Source: Letharia columbiana (lineage: Eukaryota; Ascomycota; Lecanoromycetes; Lecanorales; Parmeliaceae). From it: DNA of 50,980 nt. Numbering within the stretch: position 1 is the first letter of the stretch; the number at the start of each line of letters is the position of its first letter. Of this stretch, positions 15,001 to 24,197 are shown piece by piece. The translations under genes and the position numbers were made by a program. Where the stretch lies: the NCBI RefSeq assembly GCF_014066305.1, contig NW_023501154.1:1-50980 (forward strand). The letters run 5' to 3'. A model generated the notes under the pieces. The model was given only the letters and a program-made list of their open reading frames with translations, was not told where the DNA came from and ran no database searches.

Positions 15001-17225
15001 GTTAAATTAGAAGCTATAGTATAGTAATTAAGAAGTAGATTTTTAATTTTATTTTATTAAAAAACTTAGCTAACTTAGCTATAGTAGCGATACTAGTATT
15101 TAAAAATACTATATATCTTAATAAACGCGTAGATACTATATAGGAATAATTCTCTTAAAGTATATATTATCGAGATAATCGCTATAATACTCGCCGGATC
15201 GATAGTATAACGTATTAGGGAAAATACCGTAGCCTCGTTAGTTAATTTATTACTTTAATTAAACGTCGTAGTCTTCTCTTATTTTTTAAACGACTAGGTA
15301 AATAAGTAAGTAAGTATATATACATGTAAGTAATTATATAGTTATCGAACTTACGGAGAGTAGAGCGGAGAGCGAAGCGGAGATAATTTATTCTTTTAAT
15401 ATAAAGTTAGATATTAATAGCGGCGATATCGATAAATAAGAATATCTCGTATAACGTCGAAGTCTCTTATAGATATATAAAATATAGAAAAAGACGTCTT
15501 TAAATATAGAAAGGTCTACGTCGTCGTTATAGAGGTTATCTCTCTACTTTTATATTCGAAAATTAAATATAACTTTTTTTCTTTACTCTAGAACTGGTTC
15601 GCTAAATATCTTAAAACTTCGTATTCGTTAGAAGAAAGGATATATTTATAAGCTATAAAGAGGTTAATATATATAGTTCGAAAATATCTCGCTATCGTCG
15701 TCGGAGAGAAAATCGCGTATCTAAGCGTTTCTTATAGTCTTCTTATCTATTAAAATCTATTTTAAACGCGTTAAGCGCGTTAAAATTATTTAAGATATAT
15801 ATTTTATACTCTCTTTAACTTCTAAGTAATATATTTTTAAGTTAATAAATATATATATAGAGGAAATAGCTTTAATACTCGATTTCTATTAGATAATAAT
15901 ACGATTAAACTTATAATTTAATTATTATACTCGACTCGTTATATAATCTTTTAATAATATTAAATACGATATACTATTATTTAAAATTTAATTATTAAAG
16001 AGTAATTAATTAAAGATAAATATTATAATTATTAGCGAAAAACGCGTATTTAAATAAGCTTATATAATAATAACGAGCTATTCGATTATAATAAAAAGTT
16101 TATATACTTATTTAAAGACCTCGAAAGGTTTATTACTATTTTAATTAATATTAAAAGACTATATAGTAATAACTGAAAAATTAGAGAAAATCGCGATTTT
16201 CTATTAACGGGGTAATTATTACGATAGACTTATATAAATTAACGATTAATATAGCGATTCGAGGATTTTCTACTTAGACTCTAAGAAAGGGGTATATCGT
16301 AATAAGCTTGCGATATAATTGGCTCTCGAAGCGAGATACGAGTATAGAACTAGTTATAGATATCTCGACTAGCTATAAGTCTAAATTACTAAGACTATAT
16401 TAGACTAACTTTAAGCTATTATAACGTAGAGTCGATATATCTAAAGACTTTAAATATAGAGGTCTTAACTTAATTTATATCGAAAGATTCGTTATACGAT
16501 TATAATTAATATTAAAAGAGTCGTTAATAACGAAGTTTAATTAATCGCTTTCGTTAAGATGCTATACTATAAGCTTCTTTAGATTCTCATATATATAGTT
16601 TAGAAGCTACTTCGAAAAGGCCTTTCTATCTAGTATTTTATATATCGAATTAAGATATATAATAAAGATATTTATATAAAACTCGTTGTAAATATTTAAT
16701 AATCTATCTCTTATATATAAAGCTAATATAGCTAGCTTATAAAGTCTTTATTTTTCTTTAGAGAATAATATACTATATCTAGCGATTTTCGATTATCTAA
16801 TTCTAAAGAATAATATATAAAGTTTCTTCTCTTCTTTAATAATAGTATTATTCTACTTCTATTAAATAATAATATATATATCTTAATTAGTAGAATTCTC
16901 GAGATAGAGAAGATAAGACTTTAAATACTTCTTTATTCGTGTTATATTAATAGTAAGATTCTTATATTTAAAGTAGTATTTATAGCTATTAATTCGCTCT
17001 TTAGCTTTTATAGAGATAGATATCTCGATAAAGACTCTTTAGACCGTATAATCTCTTTAGCTATATATTCTAATAGAAGATATACTTAATAAGAGATTAA
17101 TTAATAAAGAAATAGTAGGTTTTAAAGAATTTTCTCCGTAAGATATTGCTAAGACTATGGATTTGGCTAATTAGAAGGCCTACATTTAGATTATTAAGCG
17201 TATTATACGAATTATATGCTATAAT

Positions 17226-17589
17226 ACTCTAGAGGCCTAATATACGGTAATTACTGTAAGGCTTTTGCTTTGCATGTAATATCACATCGCTAGTGGTCAC
17301 GGCGAAAATTTGGTGGGGTGGCTGCCACACGGGCGCTCCCGCAAATGGTTTTGCAAAGAGGAGTATGTGCGGTGCCAAGCCTACGCTAGTGGCCCTATGA
17401 GTATCCCTGAGGCATCTCATGACAGAGGAGAAGGGAAGAAGAGAGTGGGGGGAGACCGCTGAGAAGGATGAGTATGACACGAAATCATGAATTGCAAATG
17501 TTGCCTCTATTCAATCTACCCACGCTATCGACTCGCCATCACTATCAACTATTCCTCAAATGAAGCTCCACTTGACAACGTCACAAAGC
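17226..17589. other. Left edge of the gene island, no gene supported
   Basis: Composition changes from RIP-type to normal at about 17,240-17,280. The edge holds an imperfect 16-bp palindrome (17,243-17,258). A minus-strand open frame of 83 codons (17,229-17,480) exists but has no recognisable domain, uses unremarkable codons and runs into the RIP block, so I do not call it. The stretch probably contains the 3' untranslated end of the peptidase gene. Confidence 0.6.
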
Positions 17590-18576
17590 TCACTCGTTGT
17601 ACGGCGGTGGGTTCTGAGTGAAAAAGGATGCCCAGTTGTTAGTATCCGAACCTGCGATACAGTTTTGACTCATCCAAGCGTCTAGCGACATCCAAGCGTA
17701 GCTATCGGCATTGATCTCAGTGACGGCGGGGTTATCGTCTTGGTTTGGATCAAGAAGGCCATGCACACGCGGAGGATCGTTCGCCGGCTCCGAATCTCCG
17801 TTTTTACAGTCTCCGATAGTCTCCCCCACAGGCGTATTAGGGCCAATGGAGCTGTAGTGCATCATTTCATGCAACGCGATGCGCGAGAAGGAGTCCATCT
17901 TCGTGCTAGGAAAGGGGTCCAAAGAGGCGCAGTCGACGTCGCTAGCTTCTCCACGGGTCCACGAGAGATCACAGAAATGGATCTTCTCGAGGTCGTCGAC
18001 TTGGTCCTCGAGTGTATAGGCCAGGGTGCCCTCGACGGTGCAGTCAGACGCCCCTGGAACGTTCGCGGCAAAGTCTATCGAAGGGGTCAGAGGAGATTGC
18101 CAAAGAGAATCGAAAACAGAGGAAATTGGAAAGCGGAGCTGAAGCAGCTTACCAAGATTATCCACAACAAACGTTCCGACAACGGTTCCGATAGCTCCGT
18201 CGGTGCTGCTCGCGCCTGCGATTAGACCTAAGACATCTTTGACATTGGTGGGGTAGTCATCTTCGTCGTCGCTTTCCGGGAAGTAGCGTTTGTAGGGCGT
18301 ATTGACGTTCTGAGCCGAGATTTGGCCATAGCTGGAGATGGCGCGCATTTCGCCACCGCAGATGACATCGTGAAGGGTCTGGAGATGGACCCTGTCAGTG
18401 GCAACGGTGGTATTGAAGTTCAGGTACTGCCACTCATTGCCGCAAGCACTGTCAAGCGGGTAGGCAGAAGGCGCGGGTGCATCGCGGCGGAGGACTCGGG
18501 ATGGATTGTTGAGGATAGGACCAGCGCGAGTCAACGCTACGACAAGCGCAAGGGAGATGATATTCAACAAAGACAT
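17590..18576 (-). CDS. Secreted M35-like zinc metallopeptidase
   Basis: A 328-residue single-exon protein. Residues 1-18 form a signal peptide (hydrophobic LLNIISLALVVAL), followed by a dibasic R30-R31 that fits Kex2 removal of a short propeptide. The zinc-peptidase motif HEMMH lies at 236-240 and a second conserved block, NADSYAWMSLDAW, at 289-301; this pairing is typical of fungal secreted proteins annotated as lysine-specific or deuterolysin-like (M35) peptidases. Seven cysteines (45, 73, 179, 202, 216, 257, 306) and one N-glycosylation site (N55) suit an extracellular protein. The third zinc ligand is not certain from sequence alone, since the classical GTxxxxD motif is not evident. ATG at 18,576 is the only start that includes the signal peptide; the TGA stop is at 17,590-17,592. 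A TATA box lies 111 bp upstream. The gene is isolated about 350 bp from a RIP block. Likely role: extracellular protein degradation or host interaction; the latter is inference from location only. Confidence 0.88.
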   Translation of the reverse strand: MSLLNIISLALVVALTRAGPILNNPSRVLRRDAPAPSAYPLDSACGNEWQYLNFNTTVATDRVHLQTLHDVICGGEMRAISSYGQISAQNVNTPYKRYFPESDDEDDYPTNVKDVLGLIAGASSTDGAIGTVVGTFVVDNLGKLLQLRFPISSVFDSLWQSPLTPSIDFAANVPGASDCTVEGTLAYTLEDQVDDLEKIHFCDLSWTRGEASDVDCASLDPFPSTKMDSFSRIALHEMMHYSSIGPNTPVGETIGDCKNGDSEPANDPPRVHGLLDPNQDDNPAVTEINADSYAWMSLDAWMSQNCIAGSDTNNWASFFTQNPPPYNE

Positions 18577-18686
18577 TGTTGAAGAAGATGTATTGTTGCT
18601 AGAGTTGGGTGGTAGATTGATGGAATCGTGAATAAGGGGAGCGAGAGGCGTGCTTCTGCTGAGTTGGAGTTGGGCATTGACTTGTT

Positions 18687-18693
18687 ATTTATA
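18687..18693 (-). promoter_or_regulatory. TATA box of the peptidase gene
   Basis: On the minus strand the heptamer reads TATAAAT inside GATATAAATAAC, 111 bp before the ATG at 18,576, a suitable place for a fungal core promoter. No other TATA-like site lies closer. Confidence 0.55.
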
Positions 18694-18757
18694 TCAAGTC
18701 TCTGTCAAACTTCCTGCAGATAGTCTTCTCAAGGACAAGAAAAAGACCTCCTTCATT

Positions 18758-18820
18758 GCCTTGACTGCGGATCCCCGAAGGAAGGATCCCCAACTTTTGG
18801 GGATCCGCAATCATCAAGGC
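18758..18820. repeat. Imperfect inverted repeat with BamHI-type core
   Basis: Left arm 18,758-18,776 and right arm 18,799-18,820 pair through GCGGATCCCC / GGGGATCCGC (10 bp perfect) and then GCCTTGA / TCAAGGC after a 3-bp gap. The 22-bp loop contains a further GGATCCCC. It could form a hairpin in the peptidase promoter region or be the remnant of a small transposon end. It joins the 47-bp minisatellite directly. Confidence 0.6.
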
Positions 18821-18826
18821 AAGATG

Positions 18827-19014
18827 CCTTACGGTCTGAGAATATAGCCTCTTCTCATACGCAGGGCAACGGACCTTACAGCCGGAAAGGGCAACCTCTC
18901 CTCGTATAAACGGTAACATACCTTACGGCCGAAGGATATAGTCGCTTCTTCTATGCAAGACAAGAGACCTTACAGCTGGAAAGTGCAGTTTCATTCAAAC
19001 GCTTCTTAGCAAGA
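18827..19014. repeat. 47-bp minisatellite, four units
   Basis: The core CCTTAC(G/A)G recurs at 18,827, 18,874, 18,921 and 18,968, exactly 47 bp apart each time. Units 1 and 3 are most alike, as are 2 and 4, so a 94-bp higher-order period is also visible (74-bp windows at 18,820 and 18,914 match at roughly three bases in four). Most differences are transitions. It lies upstream of the peptidase gene. Confidence 0.75.
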
Positions 19015-19226
19015 CGTCACTACCAAGCCAGAAGACCACAGACCATAATGAACAAGGCGCTTGTCCGTTATAAAACTAGAGTAGGATAGCATAGCATTTC
19101 GGAGGTTCATGAGTGGCTTCAGCCGAGTCCGAACCGCTCCGTCTTGGCAATTCCCCCGGATTACGAGACTTTCTATTGCATCAATGTTAAAGTATCCGAT
19201 AGCTGAATGTGCAATGATGCACTCAC

Positions 19227-19255
19227 CTGCTTCTGCTCCTGCTTCTGCTTCTGCT

Positions 19256-19287
<32 letters not shown>
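19227..19287. repeat. Hexanucleotide microsatellite (CTGCTT/CTGCGT)
   Basis: About ten units of CTGCTT or CTGCTC shifting to CTGCGT. Open frames across it in both directions (alternating Ala-Ser on plus, Asp/Glu-Ala on minus) are products of the repeat and are not called as genes. Confidence 0.8.
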
Positions 19288-19288
<1 letters not shown>

Positions 19289-19866
19289 GAGATGGCGACA
19301 ATAGTAGATAGGATTCGCAACGGAAAGATTTTGAAGACTTGGTTCTGCCTATATCTACATCTATATGCAGTCAAGAGCGCTCCGGCCGTAACGCTTTCAA
19401 GTAACCTTTAGACCTTACCGTACGTACATGAATCGCTTGGCTGCAGCCTTATATGCGTTTTGAAGTGTCGATATTTCAAAAGGACCCTGGGCTGATGAGC
19501 GCTTGTGCCGGCTGCAGAGTGCCCGGAGCAATCTCTGAGCCGGTGTAGGCACTGAACTTAGCTTCAGTTAGGGATGACTTTTTGTGTCAGGCTTCCGTAC
19601 GGAGTAGCGGAGCGGCAATTAGCACCACCACCACCCTAGTTCCGAGCCAACATCGGCTCGAGCCCTCACATAATCAGCGCTTAGCTCTTCCAGGTCTTTG
19701 AGGGCTGAAAATCGACTTTGTCGCAATGTTCCAGGAAGCATCCCGTATACATAGGCCCCATGCTCATGCCACGGGGTCGCCGTCGGTGATGAGTCCCCGA
19801 GAAAATTGGCTGAATCGAGCGGTTCCGGCTCGAAATTGCGTTGAGGTTTACGCTGAGAAGATAAAG
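19288..19866. other. Intergenic stretch, no gene supported
   Basis: Normal composition. A minus-strand open frame of 97 codons (19,619-19,912) starts inside the inverted repeat of the neighbouring MITE-like element and ends in a run of GGT/GTG from a short trinucleotide repeat. It has no recognisable domain and is not called. Confidence 0.5.
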
Positions 19867-20063
19867 ATATCCCCTTCCTTGTGTTCGGCACGTACACGCT
19901 AGCAGGGGTCAAATGTAGGGATTATCATTTGTCCAATGATCGCGGTTCACTGCGGCTTAAGACTTTGCTTACTCGTGAGCGCGGCAACGTCGATCTGACC
20001 AATCCATCTCCCTACATTTGACCCCTACTAGCGTGTACGTCCCGGCCATAAGGAAAGGGATAT
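19867..20063. mobile_element. MITE-like element with 55-bp terminal inverted repeats
   Basis: Left arm 19,867-19,921 and right arm 20,009-20,063 are inverted copies matching at 49 of 55 positions; the inner 32 bp (19,890-19,921 with 20,009-20,040) match at 31 of 32. An 87-bp spacer with no coding capacity separates them. Size and structure fit a non-autonomous DNA transposon. Both outer ends are ATAT, so a TA duplication (Tc1/mariner type) is possible but not proven. It has no RIP signature, implying a low-copy or recent element, or one below the length threshold for RIP. Confidence 0.75.
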
Positions 20064-20568
20064 TATTGCGGGTAAAAACGGCGTCAAGATGCTAGCACAA
20101 CCGCCCTACCGATCTTTAAGTACTTGTACCTTATCTTACAAAATAAGAATGATCACATGCTGTCCATGTCGGTAGAAGAGAATAATGATAGTATTGTTTC
20201 TATGGATGTAAGAGGATTCTTAAGCATCCTGGGCCAAGCCTACTATACTACTCAAGGAATTGGAATACTGGGTGTCTGAGTGTACATGGAACAGAGAGGC
20301 TAGAGCTCGGCCCTGAGAAACGAGGAAAAAGCTTCGGGGTACATTGCAGAGTGTAATGGTGTCTGGTTGCAATGGAGGATTTGGAATTCCTCAACATAAT
20401 GTACATAGCCGTGGTTTTACGGGATCACGATTATCTGCCGTACCTCAAATGGGGTACGGATGCCGAACATGGCCGTAAGGCCGAGTGGGTAAAAACGGTT
20501 GCACTCTGGGCTACGCCTTTCAATGGGAAGGGGTACGAACAGGGGCACGGCCCTCCGATGTAGGAATT
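20064..20568. other. Intergenic stretch upstream of the 401-residue protein gene
   Basis: No gene, tRNA or repeat family recognised. A 12-bp string GGGTAAAAACGG occurs at about 20,070 and again at about 20,488, the first just outside the MITE-like element, perhaps marking a related transposon end. A plus-strand frame of 63 codons (20,372-20,563) has no support. Confidence 0.4.
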
Positions 20569-20587
20569 ACACACACACACACACACA
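20569..20587. repeat. (AC)n microsatellite
   Basis: About nine and a half AC units, 19 bp, in the promoter or 5' untranslated region of the following gene. Confidence 0.9.
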
Positions 20588-20650
20588 ATTAAGGAATAGC
20601 TTCGGAATGGCGGGGCGATTGCAATTGCAAGCCCTAACTTGGTCTTGGCC

Positions 20651-20728
20651 TCACACTCACACTCACACTCACACTCACACTCACACTCACACTCACACTC
20701 ACACTCATACTCACACTCACACTCACAT
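20651..20728. repeat. (TCACAC/ACTCAC)n hexanucleotide microsatellite
   Basis: Thirteen units of a TCACAC-type hexamer with one internal T substitution near 20,708. It ends 66 bp before the chosen start codon. In one plus frame it reads as (Ser-His)n and would add a 52-residue N-terminal tail if an upstream ATG at 20,639 were used; I treat it as 5' untranslated. Confidence 0.9.
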
Positions 20729-20794
20729 TCACTTATACTCACAACAGCAGCAAGCACCTACACCTACACACTACGAACATCTGCAGCTACAAAG

Positions 20795-22000
20795 ATGCGC
20801 GAGTTGCGAATCCACACAATCATCCAAAGTCACTTCAAAGTCTATGACGCCTCGGGTAGACACCCCTTCAGCATACTATTCGGCCTCTGTCGTCGCTCAG
20901 ACAAGGACCCTCGGCCATTACTCTTCGAGACTGCAGGCTCGGCAATGGATGTCCCGTATGCGCTGGCAAATGGCTTACTTGAAATAAAACAACAAGATCC
21001 TCAAGACGCTAAGCAGTGGTTGCCAGTAGATCTTAGCCGACTGAACCAAGTGGCTCCGAAAGAGTCGTACTGCCTTTCCCTGTCATCCCCGATCAACAGG
21101 AAGGAACCCTACAGAAAGCACTTCACGCTATATCACTATGAGATCCATGAGCATGGTCCGTTGGCATCGATTCTGAAGCCGGGAAAGAAGTATGCTATAA
21201 CACTGGCGAGCAAAGATCTCGGCGTGATACTGTGGACGTCTAGTGATGGAAAGAAGTTCGTCGACAATGGTGAGCAGCCAAGCTGTGATTCTGAACCAGT
21301 CAAGTTGGTCAATAGCAAACCTGGAGCCGGTAAAGCGGAATTCGCGGTCGTGGAGAGCCTGTCCTGGCCACCAACAGTAGAGACAAGAATACGTCTCTGC
21401 GTACCCTCCTCATCCTCTGATACCGCACCTGCCAACGCTGGGTCAAGCAGTCGCACCGCCTTGGAAGTCTCTGTCATCAATCATGGTTCGTACGCCGTCA
21501 CTGTGCAGACGCGAGGACACCAGCGTTTCCTGATTCCCTGGGGTCTCCTCCAACCCGAACCTGGCGCTTGCGACAACCGCATGAGAATAATCGACGCCAC
21601 GGCCCATACACCGCCGACGTCCAGTCTACAGGTTGTTCACTCTGTGACTGGGGAAGTAGTCCGGGAGAACAACGGACAGCGCGGTATAGGCCCGTCAATA
21701 GATCCTATTACTGACAAACGACCAAAGGCTGCGGATGTGGTGACGTTGAATCCTGAGGTGCCGTATCTTAGGGAAATTGATCTCGGAGCGTTCGTGGATG
21801 GGTTGGTGGATGGGAAATACACGGTTCAGATGCGACCAGAGCGTTGTCGGTGGTGGCCTGGGGAGGTTGAAAAGGAGGAAGGCGAGGATGGGAGGGTGCC
21901 AGCGCATTTATGTAGGAATCTCAATCCTCCTCTGATGCTTGAATCGCAGGATAAGGTAGAGCTACGCATAAGAGATGGGACGGTGAAGCACAATATGTGA
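20795..22000 (+). CDS. Uncharacterised fungal protein, 401 residues
   Basis: Single-exon frame. I start at ATG 20,795 (context ACAAAG before ATG, A at -3) and not at the upstream in-frame ATG 20,639, which would only add a (Ser-His) run encoded by a microsatellite. No signal peptide or membrane segment. Residues 1-65 hold a beta-like segment with conserved-looking FSILFGLCRR and a hydrophobic stretch up to GLLEI; 108-150 another with LKPGKKYAITL and GVILW; 184-250 a third with VVESLSWPP and VQTRGHQRFLIPWG; 325-355 ends with DGKYTVQ and CRWWPGE. The pattern resembles an all-beta protein found as 'hypothetical protein' in many ascomycetes, but I cannot name a domain or function. The C-terminal tail is polar and may be disordered. 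TGA stop at 21,998-22,000. Composition is normal, with no RIP-type stops, so it is probably functional. Confidence 0.8.
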   Translation: MRELRIHTIIQSHFKVYDASGRHPFSILFGLCRRSDKDPRPLLFETAGSAMDVPYALANGLLEIKQQDPQDAKQWLPVDLSRLNQVAPKESYCLSLSSPINRKEPYRKHFTLYHYEIHEHGPLASILKPGKKYAITLASKDLGVILWTSSDGKKFVDNGEQPSCDSEPVKLVNSKPGAGKAEFAVVESLSWPPTVETRIRLCVPSSSSDTAPANAGSSSRTALEVSVINHGSYAVTVQTRGHQRFLIPWGLLQPEPGACDNRMRIIDATAHTPPTSSLQVVHSVTGEVVRENNGQRGIGPSIDPITDKRPKAADVVTLNPEVPYLREIDLGAFVDGLVDGKYTVQMRPERCRWWPGEVEKEEGEDGRVPAHLCRNLNPPLMLESQDKVELRIRDGTVKHNM

Positions 22001-22561
22001 GATGTCTGCGAGAACGACTACATTTCCAAACCTGACCCTTCCCTCCCTGGCGGAGAGCCTGAACATTCTCTGAGCCTACTGGAAGCTATTGATTTAGATA
22101 TAGTCGGCCCATCAACTAATTTTATAAACATGGGTAGTGCTACCGGATATAAAGGAATGTCGAATTACTTTGATGGAAAGAGTCTAGTTCCGACAATCTA
22201 TGTCGTAGATATATTGTATGTGTTCTATGGCGCTAGTCGGTTTATCTTCGATGTCCGGTCTGTCTTCTCTGAATTTCTCTTGCCGTAGAGGTCTTGCGAT
22301 TAAGATAGAGGTAGACTCTTATACAAGACAAAACAAGTACAAAGGTCATGCCATCTAATCAATGAACATTTGTCACGATGTTGAGAAAGCCTCGCATGAA
22401 CAGTGAAGAGGCTTTGTAAAGTTCCGCTAGCTCACAGAAAGCACCCGTTGCTATGCCGTATAATCTATCTAAAAGCTCTCGTCTCACGAGTCAATGAGGT
22501 GCTAATCTGATTCGCTTGCTAAAGACAAGGATCACCGCCACTGATTTTCACAAAGGCCTCC
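22001..22561. other. Convergent intergenic region, no feature supported
   Basis: Lies between the 3' ends of two genes facing each other. No ORF of note, tRNA or repeat was found. It must contain both 3' untranslated regions; T/A-rich segments near 22,120-22,140 and 22,200-22,215 could serve in poly(A) signalling. Confidence 0.5.
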
Positions 22562-24197
22562 TTAGCCCGATTTCTGCCGCTTATTGGGCGCGAAGCAGAC
22601 CTCATTCTCGTCAATACCCGGGTACTTGCGCTTTGCAATGACCTTTGCCTGCTTTTCAATCTCCATCCGACGCGTCCTGCACCCCCAATCCATGATGTTC
22701 GTCATATGCATGCCGAGCTGTTCGTAATCCCTATGCTCAGTCCGCATCGCATAGGTCTGTATCGTGTGGGCGTGCCAGTGCTCCACCCCGTTCTCCCATT
22801 CCTCCCGCCAGTGCACATGCATCGTTGCGGTTGATGGGGAAAAGGCGAGAGAGAAGGCAAGCGTTGCGGAATCCGCGGTACTTTGTAGTTTATCGTAAGC
22901 CTGTCACGAATATCAACAAGGCACTCGTAGATGAACATTCGAGCCCATCGAACGCAGACTTGTGAACATGGGGCAAGGATACATACAGTCCCGGCTTTCT
23001 CCCTTTTCGCGATGAGCCTATCGTGCTCCTCTTCCTTCTCCTTCTTACTCAGATCCAGGGAATGCTTTCCGCCGTCCGCGACTCGGTTCCACTGATGATG
23101 CCCGTTGACTAGCACTGCACCCCCACGGATACATTGATTCTCCGCTTCTCCGACCACCGCGTTCAGCGTTTTGACTTCCACTAGAAACCAGGGCAACTCG
23201 ACATCCTTCGCAAGCTCACAGTGGTAGGTGTCGAGGATACCACGACAGGGTGAATCGATGTCTGCTTTCCACAAGCCGTACGTGACATCAGGGCGGGGTT
23301 GTTCTATGCGAGGTAGATCTTTAAACATGATGTCCGTGGTTTTGCTGCCCTAGAAAGATCGCGAAGTCAGAGATCATTGCAGCCTTCTTGAAGAATGACC
23401 TTACCGTATGTGAAGTGTCGGGTATCATATCTTTGTTAAGGTCGGCTTCGAAGACGCAGTCAAGGAAATCCATGCTCCAGGCTCGTTTCACCCATGCCAA
23501 TGCATTGTCTTCTCCCTGTGGCGAAAGCGGCTTCTCAGTAATGTCACGGAGCTTTTGCTGTCGTAGGATGCACCAGACATTGAACACAAGCGTTCTTTCC
23601 GTAGAGCCACAGTATTTGCGAATGGCTGCCTTCAGCAATAGTGCGTTGTCACTTGACGTTGGTGAATTCCTCTGCGATGTAATAATCTCACGTGCCTTGT
23701 CTTTAATTGCTTGTCCACCTCTTGCTAATGCATCTTCGTCATCGTAGTAGAAGCCTCTCGATTTAAGGTTCGCACGAACAGTTGAGACGTTCATCGCAAA
23801 GGAAGCGGTTTCTGAGCAAAGTGATTGTGAGTCAGGTCTGAGGCACTCTGAGTGCCAATCCGACAAGTCGAAGTCTTGAAAGCTATCAGGATCGACTGGT
23901 GTAAGAGGTGTGAATGAGGCGTCAGCGATGTCGACTCCCTCGGGTCTTCGAGGAGAGAGATCGAGGGGGGAGGGAGAGCGCGAAGGAGGGTCGTGAGGTG
24001 GGGTTGAGGTCGAAGGCTGGTTCAGTGGCGTAGACTGAGAAGGGATCTGATGGGTGAAGATAGACTGTCTCAGATTAAAGGCATGTCAAGTATCATGAGC
24101 AGAGGTGCACAGAGCAAATTCTCACATGTTGAAGCAAAGTGTCTTTGGTCAAGGACCACGATGGCCCTGCGGTATCAGTCATGTAGTCATTACCCAT
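22562..24197 (-). CDS. Four-exon gene, PD-(D/E)XK nuclease-like fungal protein (DUF7924-type)
   Basis: Minus-strand exons: 24,126-24,197, 23,405-24,064, 22,987-23,349, 22,562-22,900. Introns of 61, 55 and 86 bp begin GTGAGA, GTAAGG, GTATGT and end ACAG, CTAG, ACAG; all are phase 0, giving 477 residues and a TAA stop. Splicing is supported because each join restores family-like sequence, such as FSLAFSPSTATMHVHW at 381-396. Residues 25-90 are proline/serine-rich and disordered. The conserved part runs about 90-450. PDVTYG (D265), then VEVK (E302, K304), then EAENQ (312-316) fit the D...ExK plus helix signature of the restriction-endonuclease fold; MHVHW and MDWG follow. From memory the family is the fungal DUF7924, of unknown function; nuclease activity is inference. 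The C-terminus has basic KRQK (nuclear signal possible). The start at 24,197 is less certain: the frame is open upstream, and an AG acceptor near 24,244 could join an earlier exon. Confidence 0.8.

Larger units (their letters stand above)
1..17225. repeat. Left AT-rich RIP-saturated block
   Basis: Seen: sequence built almost wholly of A and T with scattered CG and CT; CpA and TpG occur only a handful of times in the first 10 kb, while TpA is very frequent. Known: RIP in ascomycetes turns CpA into TpA on both strands of repeated DNA. Inference: this is a stack of heavily mutated transposable elements, possibly including a large repeated gene. The plus strand is purine-rich over much of 1-11.8 kb, as if a long coding strand lay there, with CAG and CAA codons turned to TAG and TAA. 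I could not name any element in 1-9.2 kb or 9.9-12.9 kb. No intact gene is possible here because ATG is almost absent. Confidence 0.9.

Noticed and set aside
17229..17480. Minus-strand open frame of 83 codons at the island edge
   Set aside because: No domain, runs across the composition border, and lies where the peptidase transcript should end.
17740..18582. Several plus-strand frames opposite the peptidase gene
   Set aside because: Shadows of the peptidase gene; the minus-strand frame has signal peptide, HExxH and full-length coding character.
19006..19411. Overlapping frames with Asp/Glu-Ala or Ala-Ser runs
   Set aside because: Created by the CTGCTT/CTGCGT microsatellite; no conserved sequence outside the repeat.
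19619..19912. Minus-strand frame of 97 codons
   Set aside because: Starts inside the inverted repeat of the MITE-like element and has no recognisable domain.
20372..20757. Short frames on both strands before the 401-residue gene
   Set aside because: Either too short without support or made of Cys-Glu runs from the TCACAC-type microsatellite.
22702..23328. The 208-codon frame from 23,328 as a separate gene
   Set aside because: Its ATG is internal to exon 3, and its last third reads through intron 2 out of the family frame.
23321..23866. The open frame from 23,866 to 23,321 as a separate gene
   Set aside because: It begins with TTG, not ATG, and its frame continues upstream to a splice acceptor at 24,065; downstream it enters an intron at 23,404. 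It is exon 2 of the four-exon gene.
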